Shown one piece after another: positions 13,680 to 22,249 of a stretch of DNA of 64,000 nucleotides. The stretch spans positions 186,001 through 250,000 of the forward strand of contig NZ_VWWL01000003.1 in NCBI RefSeq assembly GCF_011752995.1. The letters run 5' to 3'. Origin of the DNA: Burkholderia sp. Ax-1724 (GTDB lineage: Bacteria; Pseudomonadota; Gammaproteobacteria; Burkholderiales; Burkholderiaceae). Numbering within the stretch: the stretch's first letter is position 1; each line of letters opens with the position of its first letter. Made by a program: the position numbers and the translations under genes. Under the pieces are notes generated by a model that was not told where the DNA came from, ran no database searches, and saw only the letters and a list, made by a program, of their open reading frames with translations.

Positions 13680-14942
13680 TCAAACGCGCAGCAGCGGCAG
13701 CGGCTCGAATCGCTGCTGCAGAATCGCCGGCGCATCGAGCCCCCACCAGGGGCCGAGCACCGTCGCATAAAGCTCGCGAAAATCGACGCCGACCGGCAGA
13801 TTGCCGTTGCCATCGAGCCGCGCCAGCATCGGCGGCACGCCATACAGGCCGCCGCGCACACGGCCGCCCGTCACGAAATGCGGTGCCACCGTGCCGTGGT
13901 CGGTGCCGTTGCTCTGGTTCTCTCGTGGACGGCGCCCGAACTCCGCATACGTCATCACGAGCGTATCGTTCCAGCGGCCCAGTTCGACGAGCGCCGCCTG
14001 CATCGCCGCGAGTCCTTCCGCGAACTGCCTGAGCAGCGCGGCCTGCTGACCCGGCTGGTTCTGATGCGTATCGAAACCGTTCAGCGTCAGGCGGATCACG
14101 GCCACGCCCTGCCCGCCCCGTGGCTGCCGTCTCGGCGTGCCGGCAGGGGGCACCGGCTGCGCCGCCTCGCTCGCGGCGAGCACCTGCATCGCCGTTCTGA
14201 TCGAACTGCCGAACGCGCCGCCCGGAAACGCGGTCTTCAATGGCGGCTGCCCCTGCACTGGACGCAGGCGGTCCGCGGCTTTCACGATGTCGTTTTCGAC
14301 GTCGAGAATATGCGCGAGCTCCGGATTGCGCTCGTGCAGGGACACCGGCACCGCGAGCCGCGACGCCCTGACGAATTGCACAGGATTGACGAGCGCAATC
14401 GCGCGCGCGCCATTTGCGAGCGGCCCCATTTCGGCGCTGCCGATCACCACGCCATCGGCTGCAAAACCGGCCGGCACCGGCTTCATCGCGAACGCGCGCG
14501 TGAGCCAGCCGTCGCGCAGATATTGATCGGAGCGCGAAGCCGTGTCCCAGATCTCGATCGAGCGGAAATGCGAAAGATTCGGCTGCGCGTAGCTCACGCC
14601 CTGCACGATCGCGAGCTGGCCGCCGCGCCACAGCGGCATGAGCGGCTGCAACGCGGGGTGCAGCGCAGTGCGCTCGTCGAGTTGAATCGCCTGCTCGCGC
14701 CGGATGGCGATGTTCTTGCGCAGCGCGTAGTAGGTGGGATCGGCGAACGGAATCACAGTGTTCAAGCCGTCGTTGCCGCCTTTCAGCTCAATCAGGATCA
14801 GCAGATTGTCGTAGCCGCGCCCCGTCGAAGCCGGCGCGCTCGCGACATTCGGCGCATCGGAGAACCCCGCGCCGAACGCGCGCGGCAGCCATAGCGAGGC
14901 ACTCGCTGCCGCGCTCATCGAAAGAAAGCTGCGTCGTTTCAT
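13680..14942 (-). CDS. DUF1501 family secreted protein
   Basis: 420 residues. MKRRSFLSMSAAASASLWLP is a twin-arginine-like signal (KRRSFL). The mature protein has ILIELKGGNDGLNTVIPFAD, HPALQPLMPLW, a DTHxNQ segment (NGFDTHQNQPGQ) and GTDHGTVAPHFVTG, all typical of DUF1501, a fold related to sulfatases and alkaline phosphatases. GAGGTG precedes the ATG at 14942. It is the downstream partner of the DUF1800 gene, about 110 bases apart. Periplasmic or exported; the substrate is unknown. Confidence 0.88.
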   Translation of the reverse strand: MKRRSFLSMSAAASASLWLPRAFGAGFSDAPNVASAPASTGRGYDNLLILIELKGGNDGLNTVIPFADPTYYALRKNIAIRREQAIQLDERTALHPALQPLMPLWRGGQLAIVQGVSYAQPNLSHFRSIEIWDTASRSDQYLRDGWLTRAFAMKPVPAGFAADGVVIGSAEMGPLANGARAIALVNPVQFVRASRLAVPVSLHERNPELAHILDVENDIVKAADRLRPVQGQPPLKTAFPGGAFGSSIRTAMQVLAASEAAQPVPPAGTPRRQPRGGQGVAVIRLTLNGFDTHQNQPGQQAALLRQFAEGLAAMQAALVELGRWNDTLVMTYAEFGRRPRENQSNGTDHGTVAPHFVTGGRVRGGLYGVPPMLARLDGNGNLPVGVDFRELYATVLGPWWGLDAPAILQQRFEPLPLLRV

Positions 14943-15053
14943 GCTGCACCTCGTCGTGATTGTGCCGGCGCGAGTTTCACCGCCGCGCGGCCGGCGCCGA
15001 CAATCTCCAGGCACCGCTCGCTTGAACTCCTGCTTCAATTCCTGCTTCAACGC

Positions 15054-16688
15054 TTACTTCAGCTGATAGGCCGGGTCCATCAGCAACGCTTCGAGATACG
15101 CGCTCGCAGTCGAATCGGTTGCGATCGCATCCACCGGCGTGAACGGCAGCACCGCGTGCTGCAACTGCAATTCGGCCGACAGCCCGAGCCTCGCGGTCGG
15201 TGAAGTGTTGTAGTGCGCAAGCCAGCTCGCGATGTCAAAGCGTACGCCACCCTGCCCCTTGCGCGCCATCGACATCGTGCGTGGCGGCGTCGCGCTTACC
15301 TGACTGGCTGCCGCTGTCCGCGCGCCGCGCGCCTCGTTCTTCGCGCTCGCCGGGGCGCTCATGCGCGCGGGCATCGCGGTTTCGGTCGCGCGAAACAGTT
15401 GCTCGACGAACTGCTTGCGCGCAAGCAGCGTCGAGCTATTGATCCACGTCGTGCCACCCGGCCAGCCTCTGACGTTCGGCGGATAGAACAGGTTCTCGCC
15501 GAGCGTGCGAACCTGCGCGGCGAACGGCTCGGTGTTGTCGTAGCCGATATCGAATGCGCGCAGCGTGCCGACCACGAACTCGACCGGCGACTTCACGAGC
15601 ACGCCGCGATTGTCGTCGCTCCAGAACGCGTCGCTCAGAAAGAGCCCGCGCAGCGCGACCTTGATGTCGTAGCGGCTCGCGCGAAACTGCACAGCAATCG
15701 GCTCGATGAGCGCGGGGTCGGGCGTGTCGGAGACGAATTCGCGCCAGAGCTTCGTGGTGACGAACGTCGCCGTTTCGGGCTGTGCAAGCAGGATGTCGAG
15801 CACCTGATCGCCGTCGAACGTACCGGTTTGCCCGAGCACGGTCTTCTCGCCGTCGTCATGCTGGTTGGCGCGCCACACGTACGTCTGCGTATCGGGATCG
15901 AGACTCCAGCCCGTGTAGGCGCGCGCGGCTTGCGCGACGTCGCGCTGCGTGTAATGCCCCTCGCCGAGCGTGAACAGCTCCATCACTTCGCGCGCGAAAT
16001 TTTCGTTGGGATTGCCTTTGCGATTGCTCGCGCCATCGAGGTATTGCAGCATGGCCGGGTCTTTCGCGACATCGTGCAGCAGCTCGCCGAAATGACCGAG
16101 CGCGTGACGACGCAACAACATGTTTTGCTGCGCCATCTGCTGCGGAAACTGCACCTTGTCCAGCCCCGACGTGAAGTGGTTGTGCCAGAAAAGCGTCATG
16201 CGTTCGGTCAACGGCGAAGGGGTGCTCAGCATCTCGCGCAGCCACCATGCTCGTAATAGTTCGTAACGCTGGGTGCGCAGGCGTTGTTGCTCGATACGCT
16301 GTTCCGGCGTCCATGCCTGACGTTCGGCTCGGGTCGGAATCGGTTCGGCGATCCAGTCGGGAGGCGGCACGAGCGCTTCGCTTCGGGTGCTCGCGAGCAG
16401 CTTGTCGACGGCCTGCTCACGCGTGAGTCCCGCGTATTGAGCGAGCTCGGCGTTATCGGGCGCGAAGCCGACACGCGTCAGAAAAAAGCGCGCGTCGTCG
16501 GGATCGAGAATGCTTTGCGCGCTTCCGGCCGCGGGCAATGCGGTCGCCGCGGCCGCCGGCGCGCGATGCGCGCCGTGCACGACGCGCTGCTGCGCGAGCG
16601 CGTCCGTTGCACCGTAGGTCAATGCGGCCAGTGCCGTCGCCGAAACGAAAAACCACGGCTTGCAGCCAACACGTCGAAGAAGTTTCAT
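15054..16688 (-). CDS. DUF1800 family secreted protein
   Basis: 544 residues with a Sec signal (FFVSATALAALTYGATDALA). The body has DPDDARFFLTRVGFAPDNAE, WWLREMLSTPSPLTERMTLF followed by WHNHFTSG, NENFAREVMELFTLG and FYPPNVRGWPGGTTWINSS, which define DUF1800. Genes of this family nearly always sit next to DUF1501 genes, as here. The pair may work as an exported two-component machine; no biochemical role is established. Confidence 0.9.
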   Translation of the reverse strand: MKLLRRVGCKPWFFVSATALAALTYGATDALAQQRVVHGAHRAPAAAATALPAAGSAQSILDPDDARFFLTRVGFAPDNAELAQYAGLTREQAVDKLLASTRSEALVPPPDWIAEPIPTRAERQAWTPEQRIEQQRLRTQRYELLRAWWLREMLSTPSPLTERMTLFWHNHFTSGLDKVQFPQQMAQQNMLLRRHALGHFGELLHDVAKDPAMLQYLDGASNRKGNPNENFAREVMELFTLGEGHYTQRDVAQAARAYTGWSLDPDTQTYVWRANQHDDGEKTVLGQTGTFDGDQVLDILLAQPETATFVTTKLWREFVSDTPDPALIEPIAVQFRASRYDIKVALRGLFLSDAFWSDDNRGVLVKSPVEFVVGTLRAFDIGYDNTEPFAAQVRTLGENLFYPPNVRGWPGGTTWINSSTLLARKQFVEQLFRATETAMPARMSAPASAKNEARGARTAAASQVSATPPRTMSMARKGQGGVRFDIASWLAHYNTSPTARLGLSAELQLQHAVLPFTPVDAIATDSTASAYLEALLMDPAYQLK

Positions 16689-16989
16689 GATCGCTGATCC
16701 GGGTTTTCACGACGTCACGCGTCGAGGCTTTCGCGCAAACGTGCAGGCGAAATGGGCCATGCACTGACGGCTCAACGGCACAACGGAACAGGAAGTTGAC
16801 GCTGAAGATGCAACAGGATTTTTCAGGCGGCGCGATTCGTATCGGGCGGATATTACGCAGGCATCAAGCCGGCATGGCCTGACGCATCGCTTGACACAAG
16901 CACCTTGAAACACACCGGTACGCGAACGTTTGCGTGGATGGAAAATGCCTCTGCGCAGGCACAAACCGGGCACCCACGCCCGCGCTCGG
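16689..16989. other. Intergenic region, no gene seen
   Basis: About 300 bases between the DUF1800 start and the end of the small exported gene. No convincing open frame with a ribosome site; presumably carries the DUF1800 promoter. Confidence 0.5.
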
Positions 16990-17316
16990 CTAGCGCTTAT
17001 ACAGCTCGCGCACGGCGTCTTCGATATGCTGACGTAGCAGACGCCGCTCTTCGGGCGTCATATGGCCGTCGCGACGGCGTTGATCGAGATCGGGGGGAAC
17101 CACGGTGCGCATCATCACGTCTGATGCAGGATGATCGATGGCCATGTTGTGGTGATTGGCTCGGCCATTGCCCGGGTGGGGCGCGCGTTCACTCGCGGCT
17201 CTGTCGGCGAGCGGCTGCGCATGGGCGAGCGTCGGGCTCAGTGATCCTGCGAGCGTACCGGCTACCGCCAGTGCAATCACGCTCAGGCGCACATTTGGCC
17301 AAACCCCTCCCTTCAT
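16990..17316 (-). CDS. Small exported protein, unknown
   Basis: 108 residues with a Sec signal (SVIALAVAGTLAGSLSPTLA, cleavage likely after HAQ or AHA). The mature part is His/Arg/Asp-rich (GNGRANHHNMAIDHPASDVM), ending in a helix (GHMTPEERRLLRQHIEDAVR) like the C-termini of small periplasmic proteins of metal or stress responses. AAGGGAA precedes ATG 17316. It diverges from ompR, so shared regulation is possible. Not assigned to a family. Confidence 0.65.
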   Translation of the reverse strand: MKGGVWPNVRLSVIALAVAGTLAGSLSPTLAHAQPLADRAASERAPHPGNGRANHHNMAIDHPASDVMMRTVVPPDLDQRRRDGHMTPEERRLLRQHIEDAVRELYKR

Positions 17317-17552
17317 GTTGTTCCCTTCGTGGCGCGGCAACCGGCTACCTCAGATGCGTGTACAAACCCCGGTAACAGCCGGGTACGAAAGTTTTGTCGA
17401 GTGAAGTATCCACCGAACGGCCGCCTTCAGTAAAGAAGTCTAAACGCCCCTACTTTACGTCGTGCCACACTGCGGGTAAATTTTGTAACTGACTGTAACC
17501 CCAGAAATGGTGTAACCGCGCACCACTTTCTAATCGCGCTAAGATGCCGACC

Positions 17553-18278
17553 ATGGAAACCAAAAACCCTTCGAAAATCCTCGTCGTCGACGACGATCCA
17601 CGCCTGCGCGATCTGCTGCGCCGCTACCTCGGCGAACAAGGCTTCAATGTCTACGTCGCCGAAAACGCGCCGTCGATGAACAAGCTGTGGGTACGCGAGC
17701 GCTTCGATCTGCTGGTGCTCGATCTGATGCTGCCCGGCGAGGACGGCCTGTCGATCTGCCGCCGTCTGCGCGGCAGCAACGACCGCACGCCGATCATCAT
17801 GCTGACGGCCAAGGGTGAGGATGTCGATCGCATCGTCGGCCTTGAAATGGGCGCGGACGATTATCTGCCCAAGCCGTTCAATCCGCGCGAGCTGGTCGCG
17901 CGCATTCACGCGGTGCTGCGTCGCCAGTCGCCGTCCGAATTGCCGGGTGCGCCCTCGGAGACGACCGAAGTATTCGAGTTCGGCGAATTCGCGCTCAATC
18001 TCGCGACGCGCACGCTCACGAAGGCCGGCCAGGAAATTCCGTTGACCACGGGCGAATTTTCGGTGCTCAAGGTGTTCGCGCGTCATCCGCGTCAACCGCT
18101 TTCGCGTGAAAAGCTCATGGAGCTCGCACGCGGCCGCGAATACGAAGTTTTCGACCGCAGCCTCGACGTGCAGATCTCGCGTTTGCGCAAGCTGATCGAA
18201 CCCGATCCGGGCAGCCCGCGCTTCATTCAGACCGTGTGGGGTCTGGGCTACGTGTTCATCCCCGACGGTGCAGCCTGA
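17553..18278 (+). CDS. ompR: Response regulator OmpR
   Basis: 241 residues. The N-terminal receiver has acidic residues DDDP near 13-15, phosphoacceptor Asp57 (LLVLDLMLP) and Lys in YLPKPFNP. The C-terminal winged-helix output domain has FGEFALNLATRTLTKAGQEI and RLRKLIEPDPGSPRFIQTVW. It is very close to OmpR. An ATG nine bases earlier (17544) is an alternative start. It is followed after ~210 bases by its probable sensor kinase. Expected role: osmotic or envelope-stress control of porins. Confidence 0.93.
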   Translation: METKNPSKILVVDDDPRLRDLLRRYLGEQGFNVYVAENAPSMNKLWVRERFDLLVLDLMLPGEDGLSICRRLRGSNDRTPIIMLTAKGEDVDRIVGLEMGADDYLPKPFNPRELVARIHAVLRRQSPSELPGAPSETTEVFEFGEFALNLATRTLTKAGQEIPLTTGEFSVLKVFARHPRQPLSREKLMELARGREYEVFDRSLDVQISRLRKLIEPDPGSPRFIQTVWGLGYVFIPDGAA

Positions 18279-18300
18279 CCATGCACCCCACGGCGGTGTC

Positions 18301-18388
18301 GACCGGAGTTGGCGCTTTAGCGCCTACTCCGGTCCCATGCGCTTTGTCGCGGTCGATCAGAGTTGGCGCGTCAGCGCCTACTCTGATC
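18301..18388 (+). repeat. Two tandem covarying hairpins between ompR and envZ
   Basis: Each is a 34-base hairpin: 18301-18334 (arms GACCGGAGT/ACTCCGGTC) and 18355-18388 (arms GATCAGAGT/ACTCTGATC). Both have a T-T mismatch, an inner stem GGCGC/GCGCC and a 4-base loop, and both are followed by CCATGCG. The two arm differences are compensated on the other side. A third partial copy (GACCGGAG) starts near 18409. Unit spacing is 54 bases. No T run, so not a terminator. Confidence 0.8.
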
Positions 18389-18486
18389 CCATGCGCCCCG
18401 CCGCACTCGACCGGAGCAAGTGCAAAGCACCCGCTCCGATCTCACACAAAATAGTTGCTGTCCTTGATCTCTCATAAGAAGGGCCC

Positions 18487-19836
18487 ATGCGGATCGACCG
18501 GCGCCTCCTGACGCTCGCGTTCGGCGGCCTTTTCTGGCGGACTTTTCTGCTGATCGCGCTGTTGATCGCAGTCAGTCTCGCCGCGTGGTTCCAGAGCTTT
18601 CGCGTGATCGAGCGCGAGCCGCGCGCGCAGCGCGTGGCTTTGCAACTCGTCGCGATCGTCAAGCTCACGCGCACCGCACTCCTCTATTCCGACCCCGACC
18701 TGCGGCGCGCGCTGCTGCAGGATCTGGAGAGCAATGAAGGGGTGCGCGTGTATCCGCGCGAAGCCACCGACAAATACAAGCTCCAGCCCGACGAATCGCT
18801 GAACCGCCTGATCGAGCACGACATTCGCGGCCGTCTCGGCGACGACACCGTGATCGCGCAAAGCGTGAACGACATCAACGGCGTATGGATCAGCTTCAAG
18901 ATCGACGACGACGACTACTGGGTCGCGCTCGACCGCGATCAGCTCGACAATGCCACGGGTCTGCAATGGGCCGGCTGGGGCGTGTTCGCGCTGGCGCTGT
19001 CGCTGTTCGGCGCGGCGTTCATCACGAGTCTCGTGAACCGGCCGTTCGCGCGTCTCGCGATGGCCGCGCGCAAGGTCGGCTCGGGGCAGTCGCCCGAGCC
19101 GCTGCCGGAGCGCGGCATGGGCGTGGCCGCCGAAACCAATCGCAGCTTCAACCAGATGGTGCGCGACCTCGAACAGCTCGAAGCCGACCGCGCGCTGATG
19201 CTCGCGGGCATCTCGCACGATCTGCGCACGCCGCTCGCGCGGTTGCGCCTCGAAACCGAAATGAGCCCGTCCGATCAGAGCACGAAGGACGCGATGGTCG
19301 ACGACATCGAGCAGATGGACATGATCATCGGCCGCTTCCTCGATTACGCGCGGCCGGTGCAGCGCGTGCCGGAGCCCGTCGATCTCTCCGTGATCGCGGG
19401 CGAGATCGCCGCGCGCATGCAGAGCGAGGACAGTATGCGGCTCATCACGCGGCTCGCGCCGTCGGCGGTGATCGAGGCCGACGAAACCGATATGCGGCGC
19501 GTGGTCGGCAACCTGCTCGAGAATGCGCGCAAATACGGCAGCAGCGACGAGGACGGCATTCCGCACGTGATTCTCGAAACGCGTGTCTCGCATTCGCGGG
19601 TGGAACTGTCGGTCGTCGACGAAGGCCCCGGCATCCCCGAAGACCAGCTCGCGCTCGTCACACGGCCGTTCTATCGCGTCAATTCGGCGCGCACCCAGGC
19701 CAACGGCACGGGCCTCGGCATGGCGATCGTGCAACGGCTCGTCGCGCGCTATCGCGGCGCCTTGCGGCTGCGCAATCGCACGCCCGGACCGGGGCTCGAA
19801 GTCACGATCGAATTTCCGCTCGCGAAAGGCGCCTGA
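18487..19836 (+). CDS. envZ: Sensor histidine kinase EnvZ-like
   Basis: 449 residues. TM1 ~14-36, a periplasmic domain ~37-155, TM2 ~157-180 (GWGVFALALSLFGAAFITSL), HAMP ~180-235, phosphoacceptor His244 in SHDLRTPLARL, N box NLLENARKYG, and ATP-lid boxes DEGPGIP and GTGLGMAIV. It follows ompR in the same direction, so the two form the osmosensing pair. The ~210-base gap with hairpins is unusual for this operon, where genes often touch, and may allow unequal expression. Confidence 0.92.
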   Translation: MRIDRRLLTLAFGGLFWRTFLLIALLIAVSLAAWFQSFRVIEREPRAQRVALQLVAIVKLTRTALLYSDPDLRRALLQDLESNEGVRVYPREATDKYKLQPDESLNRLIEHDIRGRLGDDTVIAQSVNDINGVWISFKIDDDDYWVALDRDQLDNATGLQWAGWGVFALALSLFGAAFITSLVNRPFARLAMAARKVGSGQSPEPLPERGMGVAAETNRSFNQMVRDLEQLEADRALMLAGISHDLRTPLARLRLETEMSPSDQSTKDAMVDDIEQMDMIIGRFLDYARPVQRVPEPVDLSVIAGEIAARMQSEDSMRLITRLAPSAVIEADETDMRRVVGNLLENARKYGSSDEDGIPHVILETRVSHSRVELSVVDEGPGIPEDQLALVTRPFYRVNSARTQANGTGLGMAIVQRLVARYRGALRLRNRTPGPGLEVTIEFPLAKGA

Positions 19837-20047
19837 GCCGACGCGCGCGCGGCGCCATGCCGCCCCGGCATGAAGCCCGAATCGCGCGCAATGCGGCTCG
19901 ACGCCCGCCGCCGCGTACCGATTCGTCGGCAGCCGGCTCTTGAAGCGACGGCCCGATAAATCTAGAGTGAACCCGGTGGCACCCGCCGCGCGGGATGGCC
20001 CGTGAACTTCCAGGCATGCCGTTGTCGACTTCCGAAGGAGCACCCGC

Positions 20048-20596
20048 ATGAAAACCGTTGGCGATAAACTCGAAGCGTTCACGGTCACTGCCGCCAAGCC
20101 GGGCTTCAATCATCACGAGGAACACGGCGTCTCGGCGTTCGAGGACATCACCGAGCAGTCGTTTCCAGGCAAGTGGAAAATCATCTACTTCTATCCGAAG
20201 GATTTCTCGCTGGTCTGCCCGACGGAAATCGTCGAGTTCGGCAAGCTCGTGAAGGAATTCGAGGACCGCGAGGCGGTGCTGCTCGGCGGCAGCGTCGACA
20301 ATGAATTCGTGAAGCTCGCGTGGCGCCGCGAAAACAAGGAACTCGACCGGCTGAACCACTACTCGTTCGGCGACGTGAAGGGCGAACTGATCGACCAGCT
20401 CGGCGTGCGCGACCAGGAAGCGGGCGTCGCGCTGCGCGCAACCTTCATCGTCGATCCGGACAACACGATCCAGCATGTGTCGGTCAATAATCTGAACGTC
20501 GGCCGTAGCCCCATGGAAGTGCTGCGGATTCTCGACGGCTTGCTCACGGACGAATTGTGTCCGAGCAACCGGACGATCGGCGGCGCAACGCTGTAA
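20048..20596 (+). CDS. ahpC: Peroxiredoxin, AhpC type
   Basis: 182 residues. Peroxidatic Cys57 in the motif FSLVCPTEIVEFGK, and Cys171 in DELCPSNRTIGG near the C-terminus as resolving Cys. It resembles the AhpC type that works with AhpD, reducing hydrogen and organic peroxides. AGGAG lies 8 bases before the ATG. No ahpD or ahpF is in the window, so its electron donor is not shown here. Confidence 0.85.
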   Translation: MKTVGDKLEAFTVTAAKPGFNHHEEHGVSAFEDITEQSFPGKWKIIYFYPKDFSLVCPTEIVEFGKLVKEFEDREAVLLGGSVDNEFVKLAWRRENKELDRLNHYSFGDVKGELIDQLGVRDQEAGVALRATFIVDPDNTIQHVSVNNLNVGRSPMEVLRILDGLLTDELCPSNRTIGGATL

Positions 20597-20615
20597 GTGC
20601 TGCCGCCGGCCGCAC

Positions 20616-20668
20616 GACACGACACGACATGACACGACATGACACGACACGACATGACATGACATGAC
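20616..20668. repeat. Pentanucleotide microsatellite GACAC/GACAT
   Basis: About 10.5 copies of a 5-bp unit that alternates GACAC and GACAT, immediately before the shared terminator of the ahpC and ispF genes. Confidence 0.9.
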
Positions 20669-20672
20669 AAAA

Positions 20673-20699
20673 GCCCACCGGTCTGCAATAACGGTGGGC
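20673..20699. terminator. Bidirectional terminator between ahpC and ispF
   Basis: An 8-bp stem GCCCACCG/CGGTGGGC with an 11-base loop. On the minus strand it is followed by CTTTTG and on the plus strand by CTCTTTAT. It separates convergent genes. Confidence 0.7.
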
Positions 20700-20827
20700 C
20701 TCTTTATCCATTCCCCTGGCGGGGAAAAATCTCGGGCGAGTTGCGCCTGATGACAGGCACGCGCGCTCGTGTTGTCGCTCGTGCTGTATTTCCCGGCAGC
20801 GCGCGATGCCGCTGCCGGCAGACCCGC

Positions 20828-21307
20828 TCACTTCCTGACCAGCAGCACCGCGGCCTGCGCTTCGATCCCCTCGCCCCTGCCGAGGTAGCCGAGCTTCTCG
20901 TTCGTCTTCGCCTTGACGTTGACGAGCTCGATCGGCAAACCGAGATCGGCCGCGATATTCGCGCGCATGCCGTCGATATGCGGCGCAAGCTTCGGCGCCT
21001 GGGCGATCACGCTGCTGTCGACGTTGCCGATCGAAAAGCCCGCCGCCCTCACGCGCGCCACGCATTCGCGCAGCAGCACGCGGCTGTCCGCGCCGGCGAA
21101 CTGCGCGTCGGTGTCGGAGAAATGGCGGCCGATATCGCCGAGCGCGGCCGCGCCGAACAGCGCGTCGGTGATCGCATGCAGCAGCACGTCCGCATCCGAG
21201 TGGCCGAGCAGCCCGCGCTCGTACGGAATCGTCACGCCACCGATAATCAACGCGCGCCCCGGCACCAGCGCATGCACGTCATAGCCCTGCCCAATCCTGA
21301 AATCCAT
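20828..21307 (-). CDS. ispF: 2-C-methyl-D-erythritol 2,4-cyclodiphosphate synthase
   Basis: 159 residues, normal length. Metal ligands are in GYDVHAL and [30 protein letters not shown] and [16 protein letters not shown] are family hallmarks. It catalyses cyclisation in the MEP isoprenoid pathway. GAGGA lies 10 bases before ATG 21307; the in-frame GTG at 21316 is too close to it. It lies downstream of ispD, 106 bases apart, in the usual ispD-ispF order. Confidence 0.96.
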   Translation of the reverse strand: MDFRIGQGYDVHALVPGRALIIGGVTIPYERGLLGHSDADVLLHAITDALFGAAALGDIGRHFSDTDAQFAGADSRVLLRECVARVRAAGFSIGNVDSSVIAQAPKLAPHIDGMRANIAADLGLPIELVNVKAKTNEKLGYLGRGEGIEAQAAVLLVRK

Positions 21308-21413
21308 TTGCGTCACATCCTCAAGTACTGAAGCTTTAAAGCTTTTTTGAATCGTCGTCGATGCCGGCCGGCGAACCGCCGACCCGGCACCGATCCAACG
21401 CCGACGAGCAATC

Positions 21414-22127
21414 TCACGACGCCGCGCCGCGGCTCAGAATCGCCTCGGCCAGCTCGAAATCCTCGGGATACGTCACCTTGAAATTGCGCAGGCTGCCTTG
21501 CACGAGCTTCGGCGCATGGCCCGACCATTCGATCGCGCTGGCCTCGTCGGTCAGATCGTGGCCCTCGGCCTGGGCGCGCAGGATCGCCTCGCGCAGCATG
21601 CCGATGCGGAACATCTGCGGCGTCTGCGCCTGCCACAGCCCGTCGCGCGCTTCGGTGCGGGCGATGCGGCCATCGTGGGACGCGCCGTCGATGCGCTTCA
21701 GCGTATCGGCGACCGGCAGCGCCATGATGCCGCCGACCGCGTCGTCCTTGAGCGAGCCGATCAGCGTGCGGATCAGCGCGGGCGTGATGCCGGGACGCGC
21801 GGCGTCATGCACGAGCACCCAGTCGTCGTCGTGGGCGCCGAATTCGGCGAGCGCATGGAGGCCGTTGAGCACCGACGCCTGGCGCGACGCACCGCCCGCG
21901 CGGCGCACCGCGAAGCGCAGGCCGCCGAAGCGGCGCGCGTCGAAATGCTGGTCGTCGGGCGCGATCACGACGAGGGTCTGGGTGAATTCGCTGCACGCAT
22001 CGAACGCGGCGAGCGAGTAATGGAGCATGTCGCGACCGGCGACAGTGCGATATTGTTTCGGCATCGCGGCGCCGGAACGGCTGCCGGTGCCTGCGCACGG
22101 AATCAGGGCGAAGAGACGGGAAGTCAC
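21414..22127 (-). CDS. ispD: 2-C-methyl-D-erythritol 4-phosphate cytidylyltransferase
   Basis: 237 residues from GTG 22127. The nucleotide-binding loop is [13 protein letters not shown] with KQYRTVAGR, then [37 protein letters not shown] and [12 protein letters not shown]. It makes CDP-methylerythritol in the MEP pathway. The upstream ATG at 22190 would add a non-homologous leader and lies close to the divergent mfd promoter region. Divergent from mfd. Confidence 0.96.
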   Translation of the reverse strand: MTSRLFALIPCAGTGSRSGAAMPKQYRTVAGRDMLHYSLAAFDACSEFTQTLVVIAPDDQHFDARRFGGLRFAVRRAGGASRQASVLNGLHALAEFGAHDDDWVLVHDAARPGITPALIRTLIGSLKDDAVGGIMALPVADTLKRIDGASHDGRIARTEARDGLWQAQTPQMFRIGMLREAILRAQAEGHDLTDEASAIEWSGHAPKLVQGSLRNFKVTYPEDFELAEAILSRGAAS

Positions 22128-22249
22128 GAGTGCGGATGCCGCGAAGTCAAAGTAAAGGACGGATTTTATAATAGGTCCTTCGCCATCCATGCTCCGACAC
22201 GCGTAAACTTGGCCGTTCGTGTGAGACCGAGCCGCTTTTTCTCTTCTTT

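Noticed and set aside
18278..18486. Small genes of 69-72 codons between ompR and envZ
   Set aside because: They arise from the hairpin repeats and have no ribosome sites.
20616..20668. Possible coding repeat or phase-variable promoter
   Set aside because: Lies between the stop codons of convergent genes, with no promoter elements around it.
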